Part shown: positions 1 to 8,948 of the stretch, one piece after another | Numbering within the stretch: the first letter of the stretch is position 1 | Layout: each line of letters opens with the position of its first letter | Assembly (NCBI GenBank): GCA_002448715.1 | Contig: DJZU01000090.1 | Span: forward strand, 1-64,000 | Reading direction: 5' to 3' | DNA: 64,000 nt | DNA from: Candidatus Neomicrothrix sp. UBA6944 | Lineage (GTDB): Bacteria > Actinomycetota > Acidimicrobiia > Acidimicrobiales > Poriferisodalaceae | Notes under the pieces: model-generated | The model's database searches: none | Told to the model about the DNA's origin: nothing | The model's input: the letters and a program-made list of their open reading frames with translations, nothing else | Position numbers and translations under genes: made by a program

Positions 1-32
1 ATCTGAGAACTAATTCCGACAACTTTGGAGTA

Positions 33-983
33 TCAAACTCCGAGCAGGTCTCGAGCCCCAGTGTCACTGCTTGGGTGCCGTAGTTTCGACATCGCTCGCG
101 CTTCGATTTGTCGAATTCGTTCGCGCGTCAGGTTGAAGTGTTCTCCGACCTCTTCGAGGGTTCGAGGCTCTCCACGGTCAAGCCCGAATCTGAGCTTCAG
201 AATTTCTCTCTCTCGTTCATCAAGAGGTCCAAGCAACTTGGTGATCTCGTCGGGAAGACGCGCAACCGCCGCTGCTTCTTCTGGATCTTCAGCATTTCGG
301 TCTTCTACAACGTCTCCAAGTTCTGCGTCACCATCTTCTCGGAGTGGTTCGGACAACGAAAGAGGCTCTGCTGCGAAGCGGAGAGCTTCGGAGACCTTGT
401 CTTCGGGCATGTCGACTTCAACTGAAAGTTCAGCAAGCGTAGCTGGGCGCCCATATTTGAGTTCGAGTCGGGAACGGGCTTTTTGGAGGCGGGCGAGGGT
501 GTCACCTGCGTGAACGGGAAGTCGGATTGTTCTACCGGTGTTCGCTATGCCTCGAGTGATCGCTTGTCGAATCCACCACGTGGCGTAGGTGGAGAATTTG
601 AAGCCTTTACGCCAGTCAAACTTTTCGACGGCGTGCATGAGACCCAGGTTGCCTTCTTGGATGAGATCAAGAAGTGGTAGTCCTGACGCTTGATATTTCT
701 TCGCTATCGATACAACAAGACGCAAGTTCGATTGAACGAAGGTACGTTCTGCTCTTTCGCCTTTTCTGTCAGCTCGGCGAAGTTCACGTTTCTTGGTTGA
801 CGTTATAGCTGAACCGTCAGGTAGCTGATCAGCCTCTAATACTGCGCGGGCTTCGGTCCCAGCTTCGATTTCCTGTGCAAGACGCACTTCATCGTCTTTT
901 GTGAGAAGCGGATACTGTCCGATATCGGTGAGGTAAAGACGAACTAGGTCTTCTTCATCTCGTTCGACCCGATTCTTGGCCAC
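33..983 (-). CDS. RNA polymerase sigma factor, sigma-70 group 2 (SigA/SigB-like)
   Basis: Primary-type sigma factor that directs core RNA polymerase to -10/-35 promoters. It has a region 1.2 ([18 protein letters not shown]), a near-perfect region 2 with the core-binding and melting motifs ([44 protein letters not shown]; about residues 80-150), region 3, and a C-terminal region 4.2 helix-turn-helix ([20 protein letters not shown]). It lacks the long acidic region 1.1 of housekeeping SigA, so at about 316 residues it is more likely a group 2 than the principal sigma, although this cannot be settled here. I place the start at GTG 983, which follows an AGAGG ribosome site; an ATG at 1064 is in frame but adds an Arg-rich tail unlike the family. 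Confidence 0.93.
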   Translation of the reverse strand: MAKNRVERDEEDLVRLYLTDIGQYPLLTKDDEVRLAQEIEAGTEARAVLEADQLPDGSAITSTKKRELRRADRKGERAERTFVQSNLRLVVSIAKKYQASGLPLLDLIQEGNLGLMHAVEKFDWRKGFKFSTYATWWIRQAITRGIANTGRTIRLPVHAGDTLARLQKARSRLELKYGRPATLAELSVEVDMPEDKVSEALRFAAEPLSLSEPLREDGDAELGDVVEDRNAEDPEEAAAVARLPDEITKLLGPLDEREREILKLRFGLDRGEPRTLEEVGEHFNLTRERIRQIEARAMSKLRHPSSDTGARDLLGV

Positions 984-1155
984 CTGCCGACCTCTTTCCC
1001 CTGACCGGACTACACGACCACAAAGTGGTCCTTTCCGCCGGTACGCTCGTCTCGTCAAAGACACGATCTATTTCGACTCTGAATTACGAGCCTAATCGCT
1101 TGCCTGGAAACTACCGGCTGGAATCGCGATTTCCGACACGCATTGCGAGCAGAAA

Positions 1156-1491
1156 ATGACAGAACCAATTTCGGTACCCGATGACGATCTTGAAATTGCT
1201 CTCCTGCAAATGACTTTTGAAGCTACAGACCCCGAGTTGCTGCTACCTGTCTTGTCGAAATACATCGTGATGACACGCAAAGAAGCGGCCTGCCGTAATG
1301 CAGATCTGTGTGTTTCGTTTACCGATCCGAGTCGTTTTGTGATTATCGAGAAATGGGATTCCGAGCAAGCTGCCAGAGAGCATTTCGACTCTCCTGTTAT
1401 GGTCGAAATGGCGGAATCGTGTTCAGGTGTCCTCGCCGATCGACCCGATGTTGATTTATTGCAAGGGCTTAGCGCCCACGACCTGAACTGA
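1156..1491 (+). CDS. Small antibiotic-biosynthesis-monooxygenase (ABM)-fold protein
   Basis: A 111-residue single-domain protein resembling the YgiN/ABM dimeric alpha-beta barrel family. The family pattern is visible: a first beta strand (ALLQMTF), a helix followed by ACRNADLCVSFTDPSRF, then the typical strand FVIIEKWDSEQAAREHFDSP and MVEMAESC. Members act as cofactor-free quinol monooxygenases or heme/polyketide-modifying enzymes, but many have no known substrate. The gene lies nine bases before the epimerase gene and shares its direction, so the two may be co-transcribed. Function beyond the fold is not inferable. Confidence 0.75.
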   Translation: MTEPISVPDDDLEIALLQMTFEATDPELLLPVLSKYIVMTRKEAACRNADLCVSFTDPSRFVIIEKWDSEQAAREHFDSPVMVEMAESCSGVLADRPDVDLLQGLSAHDLN

Positions 1492-1500
1492 AAGGCCGGT

Positions 1501-2445
1501 GTGGCAAAGCGAGCTTTGGTTTGTGGCGCAGGCGGCTTCATCGGAAGCCACTTAGCAAAACGCTTAGTTGACGAGGGTTATTGGGTTCGGGGCGTAGACA
1601 TCAAACATCCCGAGTGGAGCGCTAGTCCAGCTGATGAATTCCTTATCGGGGATCTTCGAGATCCAAGTGCAGCTGTTGCGGCACTCGCTGGCGGTTTTGA
1701 TGAGGTATATCAACTCGCTGCGGACATGGGCGGTATGGGATTTATTCATTCAGCCGAAACTCAGATTATGCACAACAGCATGTTGGTCAACGTCAACATG
1801 GTTGAAGCCGCGGCTGAAGCTGCCGTGGACAAATATTTTTTGGCTAGTTCGGTGTGCGTGTACCGCGACATGGATTTAGGGGAAGCAGAGCTAACAGAAG
1901 ACGACGCGTATCCCGCATTGCCAGATAATGAATACGGTTGGGAGAAGTTGTACGCGGAACGAGCGGTGGCTTCTTATGCACGGGAGGGTCGCTTTCAGGC
2001 CCGTATCGCACGTTTTCAGAACTGCTACGGACCCGAAGGCACTTGGACTGGTGGTCGGGAAAAAGCTCCCGCCGCGTTGTGTCGGAAAGTGGCCGAATCG
2101 ACAGACGGGACCATCGATGTGTGGGGTGACGGCTCCGCTGTTCGCAGTTTCATTTACGTCACAGACTTAGTTGAAGGTATTCGGAGGCTCGTGGACAGCG
2201 AGATGACCGAACCTACCAATATCGGCACCAGAGAATACGTGTCAGTGAAGCAACTAGTGGCGTTAGTCGCAGACGCTGCTGGAAAAGAGATTTCGCCTCG
2301 CTGGGTTCCAGGGCCAGTCGGAGTGCAGAATCGTAATTTTTCTAACAATCGAATCGAATCACTGGGTTTCGAACCGCAATCTGATCTTGCTGACGGATTA
2401 TCAAGAACCTATCCGTGGATAGAACAGCAAGTTGAGTGCAATTGA
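1501..2445 (+). CDS. NAD-dependent epimerase, GDP-mannose 3,5-epimerase-like
   Basis: Extended short-chain dehydrogenase of 314 residues with a GxxGxxG NAD-binding motif (CGAGGFIGSH, residues 8-17) and the YxxxK pair at Y145/K149. It resembles plant GDP-D-mannose 3,5-epimerase more than generic sugar epimerases: AADMGGMGFI near residue 74, a Cys in SSVCVY (C119), and GGREKAPAALCRK carrying K188, the two acid/base residues used for 3- and 5-epimerisation in that enzyme. PGPVGVQNRNFSNN near the C terminus also matches. Expected product is GDP-L-galactose/GDP-L-gulose for surface glycans. Start is GTG after a GAAAGG-type ribosome site. Family assignment is firm; the substrate is a good inference from memory of the family. 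Confidence 0.85.
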   Translation: MAKRALVCGAGGFIGSHLAKRLVDEGYWVRGVDIKHPEWSASPADEFLIGDLRDPSAAVAALAGGFDEVYQLAADMGGMGFIHSAETQIMHNSMLVNVNMVEAAAEAAVDKYFLASSVCVYRDMDLGEAELTEDDAYPALPDNEYGWEKLYAERAVASYAREGRFQARIARFQNCYGPEGTWTGGREKAPAALCRKVAESTDGTIDVWGDGSAVRSFIYVTDLVEGIRRLVDSEMTEPTNIGTREYVSVKQLVALVADAAGKEISPRWVPGPVGVQNRNFSNNRIESLGFEPQSDLADGLSRTYPWIEQQVECN

Positions 2446-2461
2446 GGCACCTGCTTCTAGG

Positions 2462-3004
2462 TTAGGAGCTGCGGCATTCTTCAGAAATTCGCTCAATCTC
2501 TGTCCAACTCAATTCACTTGAGTCCCACAGTTGGTTGAAAGCCTCATCAGCTACATCAGTAAAGCCGTGCCTATTACGGAACTGATATTGCCGGCGTTTT
2601 TGTTGGCCGCCAATTCCAAGACGCTCTAAACGGCCTACGCAATGCACGTCCCAGGCCGAGAATTGACTGAGCTCTAGCTCTTCGTCAGTGGGAGCGTCGT
2701 CAAATCGACCCGAACGACGATCCATAATCCGAATAAGGAGCCTTCCTATTGTGTCCCGGCTTCGCGCCTTGCCAAATTGGCGTGGTCGTTGAGTATTTTC
2801 TAAGGCTCCACCATCAACCCACAACTGAATCGGGTCATAGCTGACTATCTTGCTTCGACCCAAAGGTGATTGTTCATCAATCTCAAGACCGATTGCTTCT
2901 TCAAGGCCAAGTCGCTCGGCGACTTCTGCGACGACCTCACCAATCACTGCTGCGTCGTAGAAGACCATCTCAAAGGACTCGGGTGTCACCGAGACCTCTG
3001 GCAT
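2462..3004 (-). CDS. Hypothetical protein, third gene of a ferritin-like cluster
   Basis: A 180-residue protein I do not recognise. It has no signal peptide or membrane segment. The N-terminal half is acidic (many Glu/Asp between residues 8 and 60), followed by a basic Arg/Gln-rich stretch (ENTQRPRQFGKARSRD and GGQQKRRQYQFRNRHGF). Its ATG overlaps the stop codon of the upstream ferritin-like gene in a TAATG junction, so it is translationally coupled to it and probably works with the two di-iron proteins. It converges with the epimerase gene, leaving only 16 bases between them. Function unknown. Confidence 0.75.
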   Translation of the reverse strand: MPEVSVTPESFEMVFYDAAVIGEVVAEVAERLGLEEAIGLEIDEQSPLGRSKIVSYDPIQLWVDGGALENTQRPRQFGKARSRDTIGRLLIRIMDRRSGRFDDAPTDEELELSQFSAWDVHCVGRLERLGIGGQQKRRQYQFRNRHGFTDVADEAFNQLWDSSELSWTEIERISEECRSS

Positions 3005-3804
3005 TAGCTAGGTGCCTCGGCTCTAGCCTCTCGCGACATGTCTGCGATTTCATCAATTTCGTCATCGCTGAAGCCCGCTAACTCACGGAAACGTCGGGTG
3101 AGTTGGATCGGGCTATCGTCGTCCTCGCCTCGGAAACCGTTGAATGAGAACAAGCGGTCTACGACCTTTTGAAATTCAAGGGCCTTGTCAAGACGTTCTT
3201 TGTCGTTTTCTGTCAGCCGACGGAGCCAGTCTGAACCCATCTTTACGTGAGTCACTTCATCGGCAAGCATCCAGTCTTCGCAGAATTCCAGGACGGGGTC
3301 ACCAGCTAGGTTCCCGAACTCTTTCATCGTGTTGAAAACGTCAATAGCAAGACCTTCGAGAGCTCTGTTGACTCCGGTAAGCCGCAAAACGGGATCGGGG
3401 TTACATGCGGCTTCGTACAGGAGTCCATTCTCAGCAAATTCACCGAGTTCGGTTCCCATATGGTCAGCTAATGAGACAGAAATTTCGCAGTGACGGGCTT
3501 CATCCCAACATTGACGAGCCATGTCAAGTTTCAACTCAAAGGGGACATCTTCCCCGACTTCGAAATCCCAGCAGGTTCGGCCAGCGCCCTCTAGTGCTTG
3601 AATTTCACCTACAAAGATTCCGTGCATTAGCGCCCGTGCGCGATCGGGGCCGTTTGCTAGCTCGGGAGTAAGTTTCGCCAATTGTTCGCTGGTGTTACCG
3701 CCACCAACTCGAGCACCGCGAGGGTCGCTCAGGCGTTGTTCGTTGGTTTGTCGGATGAAGCGAGCGTCGCGGGCTAACTCTTCAGCAGGAAAGATTTTTC
3801 GCAT
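3004..3804 (-). CDS. Ferritin-like di-iron protein, DUF455-type
   Basis: Predicted four-helix-bundle carboxylate protein of 266 residues. Candidate metal ligands are arranged as in the ferritin-like superfamily: EIQALEGAGRTCWD on helix 1, CWDEARHCEI (ExxH) on helix 2, EGLAIDVFNTM on helix 3, and ADEVTHVKMGSDW (ExxH) on helix 4. The pattern recalls the DUF455/MiaE-like group, whose members are oxidases or hydroxylases of mostly unknown substrate. Its start overlaps the stop of the next upstream gene (TAATG) and its stop overlaps the start of the downstream gene in the same way, so three proteins are probably made in fixed ratio. Confidence 0.85.
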   Translation of the reverse strand: MRKIFPAEELARDARFIRQTNEQRLSDPRGARVGGGNTSEQLAKLTPELANGPDRARALMHGIFVGEIQALEGAGRTCWDFEVGEDVPFELKLDMARQCWDEARHCEISVSLADHMGTELGEFAENGLLYEAACNPDPVLRLTGVNRALEGLAIDVFNTMKEFGNLAGDPVLEFCEDWMLADEVTHVKMGSDWLRRLTENDKERLDKALEFQKVVDRLFSFNGFRGEDDDSPIQLTRRFRELAGFSDDEIDEIADMSREARAEAPS

Positions 3805-4460
3805 TAGTTCTCCTCTGGAATTTCTACGTAGGGATCTCCGATTGAGCCCGGGCCGGCAATACCGCCTGCTGCCAGCATAAGCTTTTCTAGCTTGAGTTGA
3901 TGATTCATCGCTCGCTCAACTTCTGCTTCAGTTTCAATCATCGACTGAATGAGCATTTCACCTTCACGCCAGTCATTGAACTCATCCTGGAGAACAAAGT
4001 CCAAAATTCTGACAGTTGGCATATCAGTAATTTCAGATGTGGCGTTGCGATGGTATGTGTAGGCGGCGATCTTGTAAGGAATCAGCACGCGATAGACGCC
4101 GACCAGCTTCTCGATAGTCATTGAGGCCTCTTCGGGCTCGGTCATCGCCTCGAAGAAAGCAACCAACTGGTCGTTAGCTGGCACGGTAAGTCGTTCCGTT
4201 TTCATTTCTCGTAACTCGGGAAGGCGTTTATCGAATAACTCTGCGTGCCAAGCATGGTGATAGCAGTGGGTTCCGAGTCTCAGCTTCACATCAAGCTCTG
4301 GGACGGTAGCTACCCATCCACCCAAGGCTTCGAAGAGTTTCATCTCAACCCATTTGTAGTTACCAATTCGTTCAGCTGTTTCTTCAACGTCAAATAGCCC
4401 GGGGAGACTGCGGCGATCCCAGGGAGCGAAGGGTTCACGTGGCCGCTTTGTGTCTGTCAT
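3804..4460 (-). CDS. Ferritin-like domain protein (divergent)
   Basis: A 218-residue, mostly helical protein at the head of a three-gene cluster. Helix-forming stretches carry possible ligands (WVEMKLFEALGGW, THCYHHAWHAELFDKRLP, LQDEFNDWREGEM), resembling a ferritin-like bundle, but the final ExxH motif is not intact, so metal binding may be incomplete or shared with the partner protein. It is followed without a gap by a canonical ferritin-like gene. No signal peptide is visible, so it should act in the cytoplasm. The family assignment is inference from helix pattern and context; substrate unknown. Confidence 0.7.
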   Translation of the reverse strand: MTDTKRPREPFAPWDRRSLPGLFDVEETAERIGNYKWVEMKLFEALGGWVATVPELDVKLRLGTHCYHHAWHAELFDKRLPELREMKTERLTVPANDQLVAFFEAMTEPEEASMTIEKLVGVYRVLIPYKIAAYTYHRNATSEITDMPTVRILDFVLQDEFNDWREGEMLIQSMIETEAEVERAMNHQLKLEKLMLAAGGIAGPGSIGDPYVEIPEEN

Positions 4461-4581
4461 TAACGCTCTTTCAATCGGTGGAGCAATGAACTGGCTCGCT
4501 GATTCTGTCTCAAAGTTGTCGGTGAGCTTACCGTCCGTTCAGTTGGAACAAAAAACGGCTGCAGATTTAGATTCGGATGTT

Positions 4582-6258
4582 TTACCTATAGCGGTTAGTA
4601 ATTGGTAAACGTCTATCTTTGCCGAACGCTTTGCCTGAGATACGAGGTCCTGGTGGCGACTGACGGCGCTTGTATTCAGCGAGGTCAACTAAGCGAGTGA
4701 TTCGATCGACTAGTTGAGGGTCGTGGCCTTCAGCAACGAGTTCTGCTGCGGTTCGGTCAAGTTCAACGTAGGCCTCAAGTAACGGGTCAAGCTGTTCATA
4801 GGGAGGTAACGACTGATCATCGGTCTGGTCGGGTCGGAGTTCAGCTGAGGGAGGTTTGGTGATTGATGCTTCTGGAATGCACGCCAACGAAGTTTGTGAG
4901 TTTCGCCACCGACAAAGTTCATATACCAACAACTTGGAACAGTCTTTGATGACAGCGAAGCCTCCAGCAGTGTCCCCATACAAGGTCGAGTAACCAACTG
5001 ATGTTTCGCTCTTGTTGCCTGTAGTTAAGACCAACCAGCCTTTCTTGTTTGACAAGGCCATCAAGAGAATGCCGCGTATGCGACTTTGCAGATTTTCTTC
5101 GGTCAAATCAGGATCGTGACCACGAAAAAGAGGCTCCAGCATGTCGGTCAACGCGGTATGTGCTGCCTCGATCGGGATCCTATGCAGAGCAATACCTAGG
5201 TTTGCTGCAAGCGCGGCCGCGTCGTCTTCGGACCCCTGACTGGAGTACCTAGAAGGCATTGACACACCTTGTACTCGTTCAGCTCCTAAGGCATCTACGG
5301 CGATGGCTGCTACGAGACTGGAATCGACTCCTCCGGATAGACCGATCACTACTTGGTCGAACCCATTTTTTTCTACGTAATCTCGGGTTGCTAAAACCAG
5401 AGCATTCCAAACTTCAGATGTTTCGTCTTGTCCTGGTGCCACGGCAGGTTCGGGGATCGGTCTCTTTTTTTTCTGTGGTCCAGAAGTGGTTATAAACGGC
5501 AGTTCCCCTATCGGTCGCGCCTCAACATCTAGGTCTACGATTTCCAGTGCTTCTTCGAATTGCGGGAGTCGCGCAATGAGGTCACCGGCACTGTCGGTGA
5601 CAAACGAAGACCCGTCAAAGATCAATTCGTCTTGCCCACCCACCTGGTTGACATATACAGCCGGGAGACCGTGATCAACGAGTCGTTCAAGAATGGCCGA
5701 AGATCGTGATGCGTCCTTGCCCTGTTGATATGGCGACGCATTCAACGAAATAACTAAGCCTGCACCCGACGCAATTTGTGTGTCCAGTGGACCGTTGTCG
5801 AACCAAAGGTCTTCACAGATGGAAATGCCGACTGTTACGTCAGCGATTTGGAAGATCGGGCCAGCCGAGGTTCCAGGCGTGAAATATCGTTTTTCGTCAA
5901 AAACCGAATAGTTGGGTAGCAACTGCTTTCGATAGATTCCTGCTATCTCACCCTGATGGCAAACCGCTGCAGAGTTATATAGCTGTTGACCTTCACGTTC
6001 TGGGAACCCGACTATTGCAACGGTGTCTGAACATTGAGCTGCGATATGTTCCACTGCCGCGTGTGCTTCTTCGATAAAGCGTTGTTTGAGCAGCAAGTCT
6101 TCAGGTGGGTAGCCACATACTGCTAGTTCGCTGAATACGGCCACATCGGCGTCTTGTCGAACCGATTCCTCATAGGCGTCAACGATCGCAGCGACATTGA
6201 ATTCAAAGTCTCCGAGTCGAAAGTTCAGTTGCGCTATAGCAACTCTGATTGACGCCAT
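4582..6258 (-). CDS. nadE: Glutamine-dependent NAD+ synthetase
   Basis: Makes NAD+ from deamido-NAD+ using ATP and glutamine-derived ammonia. The N-terminal nitrilase-type glutaminase domain (about residues 1-250) has the Glu-Lys-Cys triad contexts FSELAVCGYPPEDLL, YRKQLLPNYSVFDEKRYF and VGISICEDLWF. The C-terminal synthetase domain (about 290-558) has the P-loop VIGLSGGVDSSLVA and TTGNKSETSVGYSTLYGD. Length of 558 residues fits the bacterial glutaminase-containing class. It lies 93 bases downstream of the GSII gene with a hairpin between them, so it may have its own promoter. Confidence 0.96.
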   Translation of the reverse strand: MASIRVAIAQLNFRLGDFEFNVAAIVDAYEESVRQDADVAVFSELAVCGYPPEDLLLKQRFIEEAHAAVEHIAAQCSDTVAIVGFPEREGQQLYNSAAVCHQGEIAGIYRKQLLPNYSVFDEKRYFTPGTSAGPIFQIADVTVGISICEDLWFDNGPLDTQIASGAGLVISLNASPYQQGKDASRSSAILERLVDHGLPAVYVNQVGGQDELIFDGSSFVTDSAGDLIARLPQFEEALEIVDLDVEARPIGELPFITTSGPQKKKRPIPEPAVAPGQDETSEVWNALVLATRDYVEKNGFDQVVIGLSGGVDSSLVAAIAVDALGAERVQGVSMPSRYSSQGSEDDAAALAANLGIALHRIPIEAAHTALTDMLEPLFRGHDPDLTEENLQSRIRGILLMALSNKKGWLVLTTGNKSETSVGYSTLYGDTAGGFAVIKDCSKLLVYELCRWRNSQTSLACIPEASITKPPSAELRPDQTDDQSLPPYEQLDPLLEAYVELDRTAAELVAEGHDPQLVDRITRLVDLAEYKRRQSPPGPRISGKAFGKDRRLPITNRYR

Positions 6259-6302
6259 ACCTATGAGGCTAGAAGCACTGCGAGGTTGGTGGCGAAAAGT
6301 AT

Positions 6303-6329
6303 TCGGACGGGGCTACCGGCCCCGTCCGA
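6303..6329 (-). terminator. Hairpin terminator after the GSII gene
   Basis: A perfect 11-bp inverted repeat (arms 6303-6313 and 6319-6329, core CGGACGGGGC) with a 5-base loop lies just past the stop of the GSII gene. On the minus strand it is followed by AATACTTTT, a short T tract. It would separate the GSII transcript from nadE downstream. Confidence 0.7.
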
Positions 6330-6351
6330 CATATTGAGTTTTAGAGTTGTG

Positions 6352-7365
6352 TTACGCCAATGCGCCGCAGCACGTGTTTGTTATCAGAGTCGCTACTACG
6401 TAGGGGTCAGCGTTAGCGTTCGGTCGGCGGTCTTCGAGGTATCCCTTACCGTCGCGTGCTACTTGCCATGGGATTCGAACCGACGCACCGCGGTCTGATA
6501 CGCCGTAGCTGAACTGGTCAAACCGCTGCGTTTCGTGCTCGCCAGTGAGTCGATCTTCTATACCAACTCCGTATCCAGAGAGGTGTTCTTCCGGTTTTCC
6601 AGATGCGCCCAACGCTTGAGCAGCTTTTTCGACTGCGTCGTAGCCTTCGCGCATGTCATTGGTCGAGAAGTTCGTGTGCATCCCCGCTCCGTTCCAGTCC
6701 CCTTTCATGGGCTTGGCTTCGATGCTGATTTCTAATCCATGCAGTTCGCCAGCACGGTAAAGCAGGTAACGCGCCATCCAGAGATGATCACCGACGGTGA
6801 CGGTATCGACCGGGCCTATTTGGAACTCCCACTGGCCAGGCATAACTTCGGCATTCGTTCCTGAAATAGCTAATCCGGCTTCGATACACCATGTGGTGTG
6901 TTGTTCTACTAATTCTCTTCCCCGAATTTTTACCGCTCCTACCCCGCAGTAATAAGGACCTTGGGGGGCAGGAAAACCTCCAGTGGGAAATCCTGCTGGC
7001 CAACCGGTTGCCGGGTCCAGCATGGTGTATTCCTGCTCAAGGCCAAACCATGGCTCTTGTCCTCCGTACTGATCCATCGCTGCGCGAGCACCGGCACGGG
7101 TGTTGGTTGGGTGCGGTGACATATCCGCTGTGAGCAAGGTTTCGCACATGACGAGGATGTTGTCGCCTCCGCGTATTGGGTCCGGGCACTGGAAAACAGG
7201 CTCCAGGACGACATCTGAGTTATCGCCTGTTGCCTGGTTAGTGCTTGATCCGTCGAAACCCCAAATTCCGGGTTCGTCACCATCAGCGAGAACCTTGGTC
7301 TTTGACCTGACCTCTGCTGTCGGCTCTGTTCCATCAATCCATATATATTCGGCCCGATACGCCAC
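6352..7365 (-). CDS. glnII: Glutamine synthetase, GSII (eukaryotic-like) type
   Basis: ATP-dependent glutamate-ammonia ligase of the short GSII class. The protein has WIDGTEPTAEVRSKTKV near its N terminus, GIWGFDGSSTNQATGDNSD (residues about 35-53), FGLEQEYTMLD and GDWNGAGMHTNFST in the active site, and ends near residue 337, close to family length. I choose GTG 7365 because AGGAG sits eight bases upstream; an ATG at 7413 would add an unlikely tail. It is divergent from a second, unrelated-class glutamine synthetase. GSII is known in several actinobacteria and rhizobia beside GSI; it is not regulated by adenylylation. Confidence 0.95.
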   Translation of the reverse strand: MAYRAEYIWIDGTEPTAEVRSKTKVLADGDEPGIWGFDGSSTNQATGDNSDVVLEPVFQCPDPIRGGDNILVMCETLLTADMSPHPTNTRAGARAAMDQYGGQEPWFGLEQEYTMLDPATGWPAGFPTGGFPAPQGPYYCGVGAVKIRGRELVEQHTTWCIEAGLAISGTNAEVMPGQWEFQIGPVDTVTVGDHLWMARYLLYRAGELHGLEISIEAKPMKGDWNGAGMHTNFSTNDMREGYDAVEKAAQALGASGKPEEHLSGYGVGIEDRLTGEHETQRFDQFSYGVSDRGASVRIPWQVARDGKGYLEDRRPNANADPYVVATLITNTCCGALA

Positions 7366-7616
7366 AGTGTTTACTCCTGATTGAGGGGATGGGGACGAAA
7401 GGCAAGCTAACAATTAGAAGTGCTGTATCGCGCCATTTTTTGCCGAACCATTTACCCGCGACCCGCCAACCCGGTCAAAAAGCCCTAGTTCTCGCCTTGT
7501 GCGGCAATTGTGAATGTCATGTAAACGGAACGCTTTGAAGTTTGATTTGTGGGCAGAATCACCAAGAATGGGTGCTTGAAATTGGCGCATTGAACCAAGA
7601 AGGAAAGTTGAGTTGG
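7366..7616. promoter_or_regulatory. Divergent glutamine synthetase promoter region with a GlnR-box-like site
   Basis: The 250-base gap between the two glutamine synthetase starts must hold both promoters. At 7516-7531 there is GTCAT, six bases, then GGAAC, close to the actinobacterial GlnR half-box gTnAC-n6-GaAAC. Since a GlnR-like regulator gene follows the GSI gene, it may be an autoregulated nitrogen operator. Only one box was found, with two mismatches, so this is tentative. Confidence 0.35.
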
Positions 7617-8948
7617 ATGGAGCGACCACAGGACTATGTGCAACGCCGTGTAGAAGAGCGAGGTGTGCGTTTAATTCGTCTTTGGTTCACCGATGTTCAA
7701 GGTCAGATCAAATCCTTCGCTATTTCACCCGCGGAGTTAGAGACCGCTTTCGAAAACGGCATGGTTTTTGACGGTTCGTCCATCGATGGCTTCAGTCGTG
7801 TACGCGAAGAAGACATGGTCGCTCGACCTGATCCTGCGACTTTCGAGTTAATGCGCTGGGGTGGCAATGACGAAAATGCGGCGCGCATGTTTTGTGATAT
7901 CGAACGCGCTGATGGAAGCCCATTTCCCGGTGATTCGAGACAGGTTCTGCGTCGTTCGATGGAAAGAGCTCATGCCGAGGGGTTTACATTCTTCACTGCA
8001 CCCGAGTTGGAGTACTTTCTCTTTGAGGCCAACCGAAACGGTGACCCTGTTCCGCTCGACAACGGGAGCTACTTCGATCTCACCACTGCCGATGTTGCTA
8101 GCAGTATCCGCCGTCAAACTTTGACCACGCTCGAAGCTATGGGAATCCCCGTTGAGTATTCATTCCATGAAGATGCGCCGAGTCAGCATGAGATCGACTT
8201 GCGGTACACAGATGCTTTAACCATGGCCGACAACGTTATGACGTTCAGGCTAATTGTCCGAGAAATAGCACTTGAACATGGAGTTCATGCAACATTTATG
8301 CCCAAACCGCTTACAGGAGTTCAAGGTTCTGGGATGCATACCCACCTTTCCCTGTTCAGAGATGGAGTGAACACTTTCCATGACCCAGAAAGTCCCGACG
8401 GCTTATCTGAAATAGCACGGGGTTTTATCGCCGGCTTGTTACACCATGCGAGAGAAATCACTGCCGTCACTAATCAGTTAGTCAACAGCTATAAGCGTCT
8501 GGTGACCGGTTACGAAGCACCTGTAAACGTGTCATGGGCTAGAGCGAACCGTGCAGCCTTAATCCGGGTACCCACGAGTCGCGAAGGCGGCGTTGACGAC
8601 ACGACTCGTATCGAATACCGAGCCCCTGACCCTGCGTGCAATCCATATCTCGCGTTTGCTGTAATGCTCGCTGCTGGCATGAAGGGAATCGAACAGGGCT
8701 ATGAACTGCCGCTCGAGGCTCCTCCGTCAATGACCGGTTTTACCGAGCATGGAGGGTTGATAGATCAAGCTCAGCTTCCCCAATCCCTAGATGAGGCTCT
8801 AGATGAAATGGAGAAAAGCGATCTTGTCGCAGACACGCTAGGCGATCATTTGTTCAGCTGGTTTCTTCGCAACAAAAGACGAGAATGGAACGACTACAAG
8901 GCTCAAGTAACACCGTTCGAACTTGACCGCTACTACTCGAACCTGTGA
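7617..8948 (+). CDS. glnA: Glutamine synthetase, GSI type
   Basis: Glutamate-ammonia ligase of about 443 residues. The beta-grasp N-terminal domain is followed by MVFDGSSIDGF, the catalytic domain with FFTAPELEYFLFE, HEDAPSQHEIDL, GSGMHTHLSLF, VNSYKRLVTGYEAP and RIEYRAPDPACNPYLA. These are the metal, glutamate and ATP sites of class I enzymes. The usual adenylylation motif NLYDLP is replaced by QGYELP, so control by GlnE-type adenylylation is uncertain. Start is ATG 7617 after AAGGAAAG; upstream in-frame codons look untranslated. A regulator gene overlaps its stop. Confidence 0.95.
   Translation: MERPQDYVQRRVEERGVRLIRLWFTDVQGQIKSFAISPAELETAFENGMVFDGSSIDGFSRVREEDMVARPDPATFELMRWGGNDENAARMFCDIERADGSPFPGDSRQVLRRSMERAHAEGFTFFTAPELEYFLFEANRNGDPVPLDNGSYFDLTTADVASSIRRQTLTTLEAMGIPVEYSFHEDAPSQHEIDLRYTDALTMADNVMTFRLIVREIALEHGVHATFMPKPLTGVQGSGMHTHLSLFRDGVNTFHDPESPDGLSEIARGFIAGLLHHAREITAVTNQLVNSYKRLVTGYEAPVNVSWARANRAALIRVPTSREGGVDDTTRIEYRAPDPACNPYLAFAVMLAAGMKGIEQGYELPLEAPPSMTGFTEHGGLIDQAQLPQSLDEALDEMEKSDLVADTLGDHLFSWFLRNKRREWNDYKAQVTPFELDRYYSNL

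Noticed and set aside
25..513. Plus-strand reading frame of 162 codons opposite the sigma factor
   Set aside because: Translation is Ser/Arg-rich and has no fold-like pattern; it is an antisense shadow of sigma region 4.
4549..4554. T tract after nadE as an intrinsic terminator
   Set aside because: No convincing stem precedes the run on the minus strand.
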